NCBI GenBank assembly: GCA_947463915.1
Contig: CANHVO010000008.1
Span: 1-52,362, forward strand
Direction: 5' to 3'
Source: Planctomycetaceae bacterium
GTDB lineage: Bacteria > Planctomycetota > Planctomycetia > Pirellulales > Pirellulaceae
Length of the DNA: 52,362 bases
Every line of letters starts with the position of its first letter. Position 1 is the stretch's first letter. A model generated the notes under the pieces. That model was not told the origin of the DNA and made no database searches. It saw only the letters and a program-made list of their open reading frames with translations. Made by a program: the position numbers and the translations under genes. Below are positions 1-6,799 of this stretch, one piece after another.

Positions 1-1591
1 TATTGCTTTCGCGAGCATCTAATGCCGCAGTCACTGCTAGTTGTCCATTCTCGACCACGGAAATGTTGCCGCCTGCCTTCTTGAGAATAAAGGAAATCAA
101 TCGCTGGTTGTCGGGACCATCCTCTGCCAGAAGTATTCTGCAGCCCGTTAAGGGGTGTTCTTGTGGTTGTACTTTCAATTCTGTGGATGCGATCTCTGTG
201 GGCAAAGCACCTTGGTAAGGTTCCATCATTGGAACACCTTTTAGATCACCGGTGTTGATCGCTGCACGGAACCGCGTCCCGATTCCAGGCAGTGAATCAA
301 CGATAACCACCGATCCTCCCAGCATTTCAGCTAAATGTTTGCTGATGGTAAGACCAAGTCCCGTACCACCAAATTGTCGCGTTGTCGACGAATCAGCTTG
401 AACAAATGGTTTGAATAATCTTTCTTGTTGTTCACGAGTCATACCCAGTCCGGTATCAACCACGTCGAACTCGAGCTTGGGTTCACTACCCGGAACAAAC
501 CGGACGATTATTTTAACGGAACCAGCATCTGTGAATTTGATGGCATTGCTTACTAGGTTCAGGACGATTTGACGCGTTCGGGTGGGATCGGTTTGAATCA
601 GCGTTGGTATTTGCGATTCATATTCAACCTCTAGCCTGATACCACGGACTTTCGATTTAACCCGCATCAGAGACAGCACTTCTTCAACAATTGCCACCGG
701 TGAATACGCAATGGATTCGATGGAAAGCCTGTCGGATTCAATTTTGGACAGATCCAGAATGTCATCAATAATCGACAACAGATGTTCGCCGTTTCTCTGA
801 ATCGTTTGGACGGCTCGAACCCGTTGTTCCGGTTCGTTATCAATGTTTCTTGCATCGAATAGGAGCTCGGTATAGCCTAAAATGGCCGTCATGGGGGTCC
901 GAATCTCATGACTCATATTTGCCAGGAAGTTGCTTTTCGAAGTGTTGGCGGCATCTGCCATCTCTTTCGCACGAATCAGATCGGACTCGATCTTTTTCCT
1001 TTGAGTGATGTCCCGAATGATAAACGTATATTCAGTGCGCCCCTTGATTCTCAAGCCACTCACGCGAACTTCAAATGTGCGCGCCCAATCGTCTCGAGTG
1101 ACCTCAATTTCCTCATCTAGACATTGCTTGTTCGAACGAATCATTCTGGCTTCGATGGACTCTACAACCGTTAGACCGTTGCCATAGTCCGGAAATAGTT
1201 CCGAGAGAGGTTTTCCTAGAATCGACTTCTTGTCGGTCTCAAAATAGTCCTCGACCCTTGAGTTTACCGTTTCAACAAGTCCTTGATCACTGACGGTAAG
1301 AATCCCGTAGCCGGACTCCTCAACGATTGCGAAGTATTTGCGAGACTCGTCGCTCGCAATTCCAATCAACGGTCGGAACAGTAACGCCCACAGAGCTGGA
1401 GCCGTGATCAGCGTCAGCAAGCCAGCATCGCAAAAGGCCTCGATGTTTTGATCCACGTCGGACGGCAATATGAAAGGAAGCAAGTACATAACAAAAGCTT
1501 CACCGATGAAGATAATGGCCAAGACCGAACCAAAAAATCTAAAGGCGACCTGTAATGTAAACCGTTTTTGTGGCATTCTCGTTCCAATCAT
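1..1591 (-). CDS. Hybrid sensor histidine kinase, 3' end cut by window edge
   Basis: Membrane-bound hybrid kinase that autophosphorylates on His and passes the phosphate to its own receiver. Read from ATG at 1591 (an in-frame ATG at 1576 is an alternative) to base 1, about 530 residues with no stop. Order: two hydrophobic segments (about 14-40 and 54-75), one PAS domain (about 85-200), HisKA with NMSHEIRTPMTAILGYTELL (His228), HATPase with N-box NLVSNAIKF, G1 DTGLGM and FGGTGLGLTISKHLAEML, then the start of a receiver (ILLAEDGPDNQRLI). The receiver is cut before its phospho-acceptor Asp. It closely resembles the hybrid kinase at 6800-9529, including the AEDGPDNQ receiver start, so the two look like paralogues. 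Signal and target are unknown. Confidence 0.9.
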   Translation of the reverse strand, partial: MIGTRMPQKRFTLQVAFRFFGSVLAIIFIGEAFVMYLLPFILPSDVDQNIEAFCDAGLLTLITAPALWALLFRPLIGIASDESRKYFAIVEESGYGILTVSDQGLVETVNSRVEDYFETDKKSILGKPLSELFPDYGNGLTVVESIEARMIRSNKQCLDEEIEVTRDDWARTFEVRVSGLRIKGRTEYTFIIRDITQRKKIESDLIRAKEMADAANTSKSNFLANMSHEIRTPMTAILGYTELLFDARNIDNEPEQRVRAVQTIQRNGEHLLSIIDDILDLSKIESDRLSIESIAYSPVAIVEEVLSLMRVKSKVRGIRLEVEYESQIPTLIQTDPTRTRQIVLNLVSNAIKFTDAGSVKIIVRFVPGSEPKLEFDVVDTGLGMTREQQERLFKPFVQADSSTTRQFGGTGLGLTISKHLAEMLGGSVVIVDSLPGIGTRFRAAINTGDLKGVPMMEPYQGALPTEIASTELKVQPQEHPLTGCRILLAEDGPDNQRLISFILKKAGGNISVVENGQLAVTAALDARESN

Positions 1592-1848
1592 CTCTTAACC
1601 GACTTAACAACTGGAAAAGTTAACTCATCCCTCAACTCCGGCCATTTCTATCGTGTGAATTGGGCAGGAAATAGGTACCCAGAGATGGCCTATAAGGAAT
1701 TACCCCTACAGGCACGCTCAGCATTAGCGAAGTTGCAGGCATTGCAACAAATATCTACTGCACTAACCCGAATAATCCACAGAGTCGTCAAGCCTTTGGA
1801 CGCTAGCACCGGTTTTCGACGAAAGTCGAGCAATGTACCCGTCCCCTA

Positions 1849-1973
1849 GGGCCTGTTGATTTATTCGTTTAACAGTCAGCCGAAGGCGTACTTTGCTTCT
1901 TTGACAGTACGCCTACTACGGCTGACTTTTAAACGAAGTGCAATTGAGCAGGTATCAAATCGACAGGCCCCTG
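1849..1973. repeat. Imperfect 125-bp palindrome (AACAGTCAGCCG family)
   Basis: Left arm, from the outside in: GGGCCTGTTGATTT, then TTCGTTTAACAGTCAGCCG (1864-1882), then GGCGTAC. The right arm mirrors it: GTACGCC (1908-1914), CGGCTGACTTTTAAACGAA (1919-1937, one mismatch), AAATCGACAGGCCC (one mismatch). The whole unit can fold into a long interrupted hairpin, like a MITE or REP-type element. It carries no coding capacity. Confidence 0.8.
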
Positions 1974-2220
1974 GGTCCGCCTGGGAGCTCCCAATGGATT
2001 ATCACCGTACGACTCGCGCCGTACCACAAACTCAACGCCATTCGGCCTTAGGCCCCGGTAACTTAGAGTGCTTGAAACACTATTGTGTTTTGAAGCGGCT
2101 GGGCTCGAGGATTCTGTTTGTGCTGCATGTACCGTTCTGTAAAGGACGGTCTACGGCTTGTCGACTTGGTCGATTAACCGTTAGCCAAAGAGGCTAACTC
2201 AAGAGCACGCGGTACACCTG

Positions 2221-2239
2221 CGGCTGACTGTTAAACGAA
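2221..2239. repeat. Half copy of the AACAGTCAGCCG repeat
   Basis: CGGCTGACTGTTAAACGAA is the exact reverse complement of 1864-1882 and differs by one base from 1919-1937. A weaker match extends upstream (GGTACACCTG versus GTACGCCTACTA). It lies 33 bases from the stop of the adjacent regulator gene, so it could form a long-range stem with 1864-1882 or be a truncated copy. Confidence 0.75.
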
Positions 2240-2272
2240 GTCTCTTCACCGGACGGCGTGCGCCGTATGCTA

Positions 2273-2899
2273 TCAAATTCCGTCTACGGAACGGCGTATC
2301 AACTCGATTGCTTCGGAACGATTGTTCACGCCGAGCTTGGCGAAAATAGATCTTTTGCGATAGTGAAACGTGCGGACACTAATGTCCAGGGTGGAACCTA
2401 CTTCTTTGGCCGTTCGCCCTTGAACGATCAAACGCAGGATGACCGCCTCCTCGGACGACAAGACGTCGGAAATAGACCGAGGTATCTTTTCGTCCAAAGG
2501 AATGGATTCCTGGCGGCTTTCCGTCAGGATTTGATTGATGGCATTTTTGAGCTCGTTTCCATTGGCTGGAAAAACGCAAACTTCCTTGGCGCCAAACTTA
2601 ACTGCCTGAACGGCTTTGGCTACGTCCCATTGGTTTCCGAACGCGATTACTTGCATGTGCTTTTGCTGGGAACGGATCGAGGCAATGTTTTGGAGCTCCA
2701 ACTCAGGATCCCCTGATACCTCGACCAACACGCATCCCGCTTCAATCCGATCAAGCGTTGCAAAGTAATCGATTTCATTGCGAACTGGTACCAGTTCGAT
2801 CGGTTCATCGCTCAATTCTCGACAAATCAACTCCTGAGTTTCAAGATGATGGGAGATCACGTAGACTTTGGGTTGAGCTTGAAACTTAGACATAGCCAT
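2273..2899 (-). CDS. LuxR-type regulator with degenerate receiver domain
   Basis: Predicted DNA-binding transcription factor of 208 aa with NarL/FixJ architecture. The C-terminal LuxR helix-turn-helix (about 140-205) includes SSEEAVILRLIVQGRTAKEV and LDISVRTFHYRKRSIFAKLG. The N-terminal 125 residues keep the receiver beta/alpha pattern but lose every key residue. The acidic pair is Ser16/His17, the phospho-acceptor position is Glu60 (VLVEVSGD), and the switch Lys before Pro is Phe. It probably cannot be phosphorylated in the usual way; Glu60 might mimic the phosphorylated state. It lies downstream of the FixL-like kinase on the same strand, separated by 139 bp. M3 is an equally possible start. 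Confidence 0.85.
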   Translation of the reverse strand: MAMSKFQAQPKVYVISHHLETQELICRELSDEPIELVPVRNEIDYFATLDRIEAGCVLVEVSGDPELELQNIASIRSQQKHMQVIAFGNQWDVAKAVQAVKFGAKEVCVFPANGNELKNAINQILTESRQESIPLDEKIPRSISDVLSSEEAVILRLIVQGRTAKEVGSTLDISVRTFHYRKRSIFAKLGVNNRSEAIELIRRSVDGI

Positions 2900-3038
2900 T
2901 ACACTTATTGATTTGGATGAAAACCGGAATCGCTGGATATGCTATCGAACGATCTCGTCCCGTTTTTGTAGAGAATTGCCTTCATTAACCTCAAGGACAT
3001 GGTAAGGGAATCCCTAGAGAACTCGTCGCAATCGCAAC

Positions 3039-5297
3039 TCAGCCAATCGGCAGCCGTACTACAGTTCGCATTCCGTTCGGTTGAATCTGGCTCATTGTCA
3101 TCGTTCCGTTGTGCTGTTCCACAATGGATCGGCTAATGCAAAGGCCCATGCCTAGACCGTTTGGCTTGGATGTCTGGTACGGCTTAAAAAGTGATTCGAA
3201 TATGGCTTTAGAAACGGCTGGTCCGTTGTCCGCGATCGTGACATTGACCCATCCATCTTCACAGAGCGTCTTAACAACCAGGTGTCTTTCGCTTGCCTTT
3301 ATGCTCTGCATTGCCTCTGTCGAGTTTTTGAAGATGTTGACAAGTACTTGCTGGAAACTAATTGTGTCAACCTGAATGGGGGGTATGTGAGAGTCGAGTT
3401 CTAAATGGACGACAACATTTGAATGAAAGAACATGTTGTTTAGAATTAGCATCGTATCGCGAACACATTCGTTCAAATCGGTTTTTTCAAACTTCGACAA
3501 ATCTACCGAAATGAACTTTCTTAGTCGACTTAGAATCGCGCCTGCTCGGATGGCTTCGCTGAGAATGCGTCGCAAGTTTGACTCCAACTCGGTTGGACTA
3601 ACATTGTTTTTTTCTAGTCCGAACAACACACCACCAGCAAAGTTGCTTATCGCCCCGAGTGGTTGATTGATCTCATGGGCTAGGGTCGCTGCCATTTGGC
3701 CTATTGTTGCTGTGCGTTGCACGTGCGCCAATTGATCGTTTTGTTCCGAGATTAGTTTCTCAGATGCCCTTTTTTGTGTAATATCGCGAACATGCGCGAT
3801 ATGTATTTCCGGAAGAATGTTTGCGACAGCGAAGAACTCGCAAACCTTGGTTTGTTGGTCTTTACCCACCAACTCGATTTCGCCACGAAGCTGCCCCTTC
3901 TTCAAGAAAGTCTGGCCGAGCAATCGCATTCTTGAGTCCTGTGTTTTTTGTACCAAATGCTGCGCGTTCATTCCCAGAAGCTCGGTTCGGGGATAGCCAA
4001 ATACTTCCGTGGCTGCCTGATTCACATTCACAATTTGAAAGTCGTTGCCTACAAGCAAAACGGCATCGAGTGAATTTTCGAAAAGGGAACGCCAAAGATG
4101 AATAGCCGAATTTCGGAGGAGAACACCTGCAATCAGCGATGAAATGCTTTGCAGAAAATTTCGTTTCTCGTGACTTACTGGTCTTGAGTTTTCAAAAAAG
4201 CCCTCGATGCATCCTACTTGTTTTCCGTTATCGAAAAACGGGATTCGAAAGCCCTCGATAGGGTTTTGAAGGTGCAATTCATCGACATTGGTTAATTTTT
4301 GCCCCCCCGCATTGGCGGCTGTCAAGTCCCCCACAGAAGCAATACATGAAACGCTCTGGTCCGTAGGGCCAATCATGATCAACTGCCCATACTTCAAGCC
4401 GAGTCCATCATTCAGCTTTGTAAGGCAATGCTTTAGAAATTGCTCCCGATCCTCGATCTCCGTCGCGAGCCGCCCCAATTCCGCGTTGATCTCCAATAAC
4501 TTTGCCCGACGCTCCAAGCGTTCTTCATTTGCCTTGATCGCGGTCAAATCATGAATGGAAATCGCAGAACCTATTTGATTTCCATCGCTATCCTTTAGCA
4601 CGGAAAGCACCAACCGTACAAGAACCGAAACTTTCAAATTCAGATTCGGTTTGAAGGTCACTTCACCTTGCCAGCTTCCTCCGGAATTCATTTGTTTTCC
4701 GAGGAGTTTCCTGTCAACTACCGAAACCGAAATGAAATCCAATATGGATCGACCAAGAGCATCAGACGACGCGATTCCTGTCAACTTTTCCGAAAACCGA
4801 TTCCAATAGATAATGCCGCCCGAGGTATTGGTCGCAATGATCCCGTGATCCACCGCCCCAAGAAGCCTTAGCTGGAACGCAATCTTCCTATTGGCGGAAT
4901 CCAAGCGGCCTCGGAAGTAGGCAGCGGCAGCCCGATGGCATTCATCGACTAACTGATTGTCATTTCTGCCTTTTTCAACATACGCGAAAATCCCGACATT
5001 AACTCCTTTTTTCACCGTTTCAAACGAGGTGTCAATGGAGTGAATGATCGCTCGCGTCTTTGGCGAAGCCCTCGAAAGTGACTGAACAAAGTCTAAGCCT
5101 GATTCCCCTCCGAGGTCCAAATCGACAACCGCAATCGGGAATTCCCTTTGGCTTGCCAGTTGCAGCCCTTCGGCGATCGATTTGCAGCAAGAAACCTCGA
5201 AATCCGCTAGCTCTAGTTTTTTCTCAATCAAGGCAGACTGAAATGGGTCATCCTCGATAACAAGAACATGAAGCTTTCCCGACGACGGATTCACCAT
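3039..5297 (-). CDS. FixL-like histidine kinase with N-terminal receiver (REC-PAS-GAF-PAS-HK)
   Basis: Soluble 752-aa kinase with no evident membrane segment. Residues 8-125 are a receiver with acidic residues E15/D16/D17, acceptor Asp59 (VVDLDLGGESG) and Lys109. A PAS domain (about 145-255), a GAF-like domain (270-395) and a second PAS (400-510) follow. The HisKA domain has AHEINQPLGAISNF (His541), typical of the FixL/DctB subclass. The HATPase has N-box NIFKNSTEAM and GLGMGLCISRSIVEQH. No CXXC or clear haem-pocket signature was seen in the PAS domains, so oxygen sensing is not claimed. Its start is 11 bp after the HPt gene stop, so the two are very likely co-transcribed. The N-terminal receiver could accept phosphate from that HPt protein. 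Confidence 0.92.
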   Translation of the reverse strand: MVNPSSGKLHVLVIEDDPFQSALIEKKLELADFEVSCCKSIAEGLQLASQREFPIAVVDLDLGGESGLDFVQSLSRASPKTRAIIHSIDTSFETVKKGVNVGIFAYVEKGRNDNQLVDECHRAAAAYFRGRLDSANRKIAFQLRLLGAVDHGIIATNTSGGIIYWNRFSEKLTGIASSDALGRSILDFISVSVVDRKLLGKQMNSGGSWQGEVTFKPNLNLKVSVLVRLVLSVLKDSDGNQIGSAISIHDLTAIKANEERLERRAKLLEINAELGRLATEIEDREQFLKHCLTKLNDGLGLKYGQLIMIGPTDQSVSCIASVGDLTAANAGGQKLTNVDELHLQNPIEGFRIPFFDNGKQVGCIEGFFENSRPVSHEKRNFLQSISSLIAGVLLRNSAIHLWRSLFENSLDAVLLVGNDFQIVNVNQAATEVFGYPRTELLGMNAQHLVQKTQDSRMRLLGQTFLKKGQLRGEIELVGKDQQTKVCEFFAVANILPEIHIAHVRDITQKRASEKLISEQNDQLAHVQRTATIGQMAATLAHEINQPLGAISNFAGGVLFGLEKNNVSPTELESNLRRILSEAIRAGAILSRLRKFISVDLSKFEKTDLNECVRDTMLILNNMFFHSNVVVHLELDSHIPPIQVDTISFQQVLVNIFKNSTEAMQSIKASERHLVVKTLCEDGWVNVTIADNGPAVSKAIFESLFKPYQTSKPNGLGMGLCISRSIVEQHNGTMTMSQIQPNGMRTVVRLPIG

Positions 5298-5308
5298 AAA
5301 GATCGAGT

Positions 5309-5623
5309 CTAAGCCGGATCGGCGGTCATGCGAAGACAGGTCGCGATGAACACCTCGAGCGATTCCAACAGGGATGAAATCTCGGCGTCGGAACGGATCC
5401 TAGCCTCCAACGAAGCGGCAAGTGGGGTAATCTCATGAAAACCATAGCTCCCGCACGCCCCTTTGAGCTGGTGGACGAGTGTGCAAAGCTGCTTGGTATC
5501 ATTGCTGTCAATACACTGACGGATGGCTCGGATGCGCTCGGGGACATTGGATACGAACTCCGACACAAGTTCCGCGAAATCTGGGTCTTCCACTAGCGTC
5601 GAATGAATCGGGTTTGAAATCAT
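5309..5623 (-). CDS. HPt (histidine phosphotransfer) domain protein
   Basis: Stand-alone 104-aa phosphotransfer protein. The motif LVHQLKGACGSYGF places the phospho-accepting His at residue 51, with the Lys and small residues required around it. The rest is helical, as expected for the four-helix HPt fold. Such proteins shuttle phosphate between receivers. Here it is first in a two-gene operon with the receiver-containing FixL-like kinase and is divergent from a FixJ-like regulator. Two hybrid kinases with C-terminal receivers lie on either side, so it is the natural hub of a local phosphorelay (inference). Confidence 0.9.
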   Translation of the reverse strand: MISNPIHSTLVEDPDFAELVSEFVSNVPERIRAIRQCIDSNDTKQLCTLVHQLKGACGSYGFHEITPLAASLEARIRSDAEISSLLESLEVFIATCLRMTADPA

Positions 5624-6135
5624 GTTCTTATCCTACTATAGGTGGGGGGCGTAAGACATGGAGGATTTCCGCGAGAGCGAACAGTTGCTCTCTCTGCCTG
5701 AAGTCTCTATGCCTGAAGTCTATCGGAAGATCGTCAAAGAAAAAGCAAAAAATGTATTGTATGGATCAAATTCAAAACTGAAAAGCGAGCCTAAACTTAA
5801 CCTTTTTTAGCAACTGATTCGGGAAAAGGCCTTAGCTAAGGGTTTTCCTTACCTTGCGAATTCGTTCTCCCGACTCCTCGCAGCTTGACAATGCCCATGT
5901 TTGTGATTGCGGGTTTTCCTTAGCTGATCGCTGTACCAGCCGAAACTCAAAAGCTGTTACGATGCGACGCAGAGATTACCGATACATTGAATCTGATTCA
6001 AAAGTCAATGCAAGCCAAAAAATGCCAGAAACCGAATCGCATGTCTGTCTTGCCATTGCTTTGTCCACTATGCTTTAAGCACATTTCGAGTTTAGGTCGG
6101 ACCAGTCCACACTTTTACTGCAGTTGGGAATTCGA
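5624..6135. other. Divergent intergenic region between HPt and FixJ-like genes
   Basis: About 510 bases that must carry promoters in both directions. Visible features are a perfect 12-bp palindrome (5830-5841), a direct repeat GCCTGAAGTCT near 5695-5720, and two occurrences of GGTTTTCCTTA. No convincing -35/-10 pair was identified. A 74-codon plus-strand frame at 5854-6078 has no family features and is not called. Confidence 0.5.
5830..5841. promoter_or_regulatory. Perfect 12-bp palindrome, candidate operator
   Basis: CCTTAGCTAAGG is a perfect dyad between two divergent regulatory transcription units. A related half-site (CCTTAGCTGA) occurs near 5916. Dimeric LuxR-type regulators bind dyads of this kind, so autoregulation by the adjacent FixJ-like or LuxR-like protein is possible. 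There is no experimental or comparative support here. Confidence 0.35.
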
Positions 6136-6762
6136 ATGAACGATCAAGCCACCGTTTTTGTTGTGGATGACGATCTTGGAATGCGAGAATCGATCTCGTA
6201 CGTGCTCTCAAAGGCCGAAATCAATTCCAAGGAATACGCTTCAGGAAAAGAACTGTTGGCAGATCTGGATGAACATAGTCCGGGTTGCATGGTTGTAGAT
6301 TTCCAAATGCCGGACGAGTCGGGACTCAAACTGATGGAGCAGGTTCGAAGCCGTTTTGGGCAAGTTCCTTTCGTTTTGGTTACTGGGCATGGAACTGTCC
6401 CGTTAACAGTGGAAGCGATGAAGCTCGGCGCGGTCACAGTACTTGAAAAACCATTTCTCCCTGATGAGTTTCTGAATTCGGTTCGCGAGATGATGGTGAT
6501 TGAATCTCAGCGACGTCATGCCATGCAGCAAAAGCAAGCGATTCTGGACCGGATGAACTCGTTGACAGCTCGAGAGCAGGAGATAGCAGAGCTTGTCGTG
6601 GCAGGTAGTTTAACCAAGCAGATTGCAAAGCAGCTTGGTATAAGCACCAAGACAGTCGAAGTCCACCGAAGCCATATCACTAAGAAGCTTGGAGTTGAGT
6701 CCGTCGCTCAGCTAGTCAATCTTGTTTTGGGAGCTCGGATGCAAACCAACGGTCAAATGTGA
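6136..6762 (+). CDS. FixJ-family response regulator (REC + LuxR HTH)
   Basis: Transcription factor of 208 aa activated by phosphorylation. The receiver has TVFVVDDDLGMRESI, acceptor Asp in MVVDFQMPDESG, LVTGHG and the switch Lys in VLEKPF. A linker helix and a LuxR HTH follow (LTAREQEIAELVVAG, KQIAKQLGISTKTVEVHRSH). Both domains look intact, unlike the regulator at 2273-2899. The ATG at 6136 is preferred over an upstream in-frame TTG at 6124. It is divergent from the HPt/FixL-like operon and 37 bp upstream of a hybrid kinase. It is the likely output of the FixL-like kinase, by analogy with FixLJ pairs. Confidence 0.92.
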   Translation: MNDQATVFVVDDDLGMRESISYVLSKAEINSKEYASGKELLADLDEHSPGCMVVDFQMPDESGLKLMEQVRSRFGQVPFVLVTGHGTVPLTVEAMKLGAVTVLEKPFLPDEFLNSVREMMVIESQRRHAMQQKQAILDRMNSLTAREQEIAELVVAGSLTKQIAKQLGISTKTVEVHRSHITKKLGVESVAQLVNLVLGARMQTNGQM

Positions 6763-6799
6763 GGCAAGGTTTGACTGCTTCTTGGACGAGGGCGCGCGG

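Larger units (their letters stand above)
1592..2272. other. Intergenic region with a palindromic repeat
   Basis: About 680 bases between the start of one kinase and the stop of the next minus-strand gene. The first 250 bases show nothing recognisable beyond the kinase leader. The rest holds one full and one half copy of a palindromic repeat (listed separately). Two plus-strand open frames here (1568-1849 and 1856-2197) lack a ribosome-binding site and family features. The second is largely repeat sequence, so neither is called. Confidence 0.6.

Noticed and set aside
1856-2197. Plus-strand open frame of 113 codons
   Set aside because: Begins inside the palindromic repeat at 1849-1973, has no ribosome-binding site and no family-like composition.
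2258-2716. Plus-strand open frame of 152 codons
   Set aside because: Lies antisense to the LuxR-type regulator, whose HTH is clearly recognisable on the minus strand.
3039-5297. Oxygen-sensing FixL with haem-PAS
   Set aside because: The kinase core is FixL-like, but no haem-ligand His pattern was identified in either PAS domain, so oxygen sensing is not claimed.
5854-6078. Plus-strand open frame of 74 codons in the divergent gap
   Set aside because: No Shine-Dalgarno, no recognisable domain, and it occupies the region that must hold the fixJ-like promoter.
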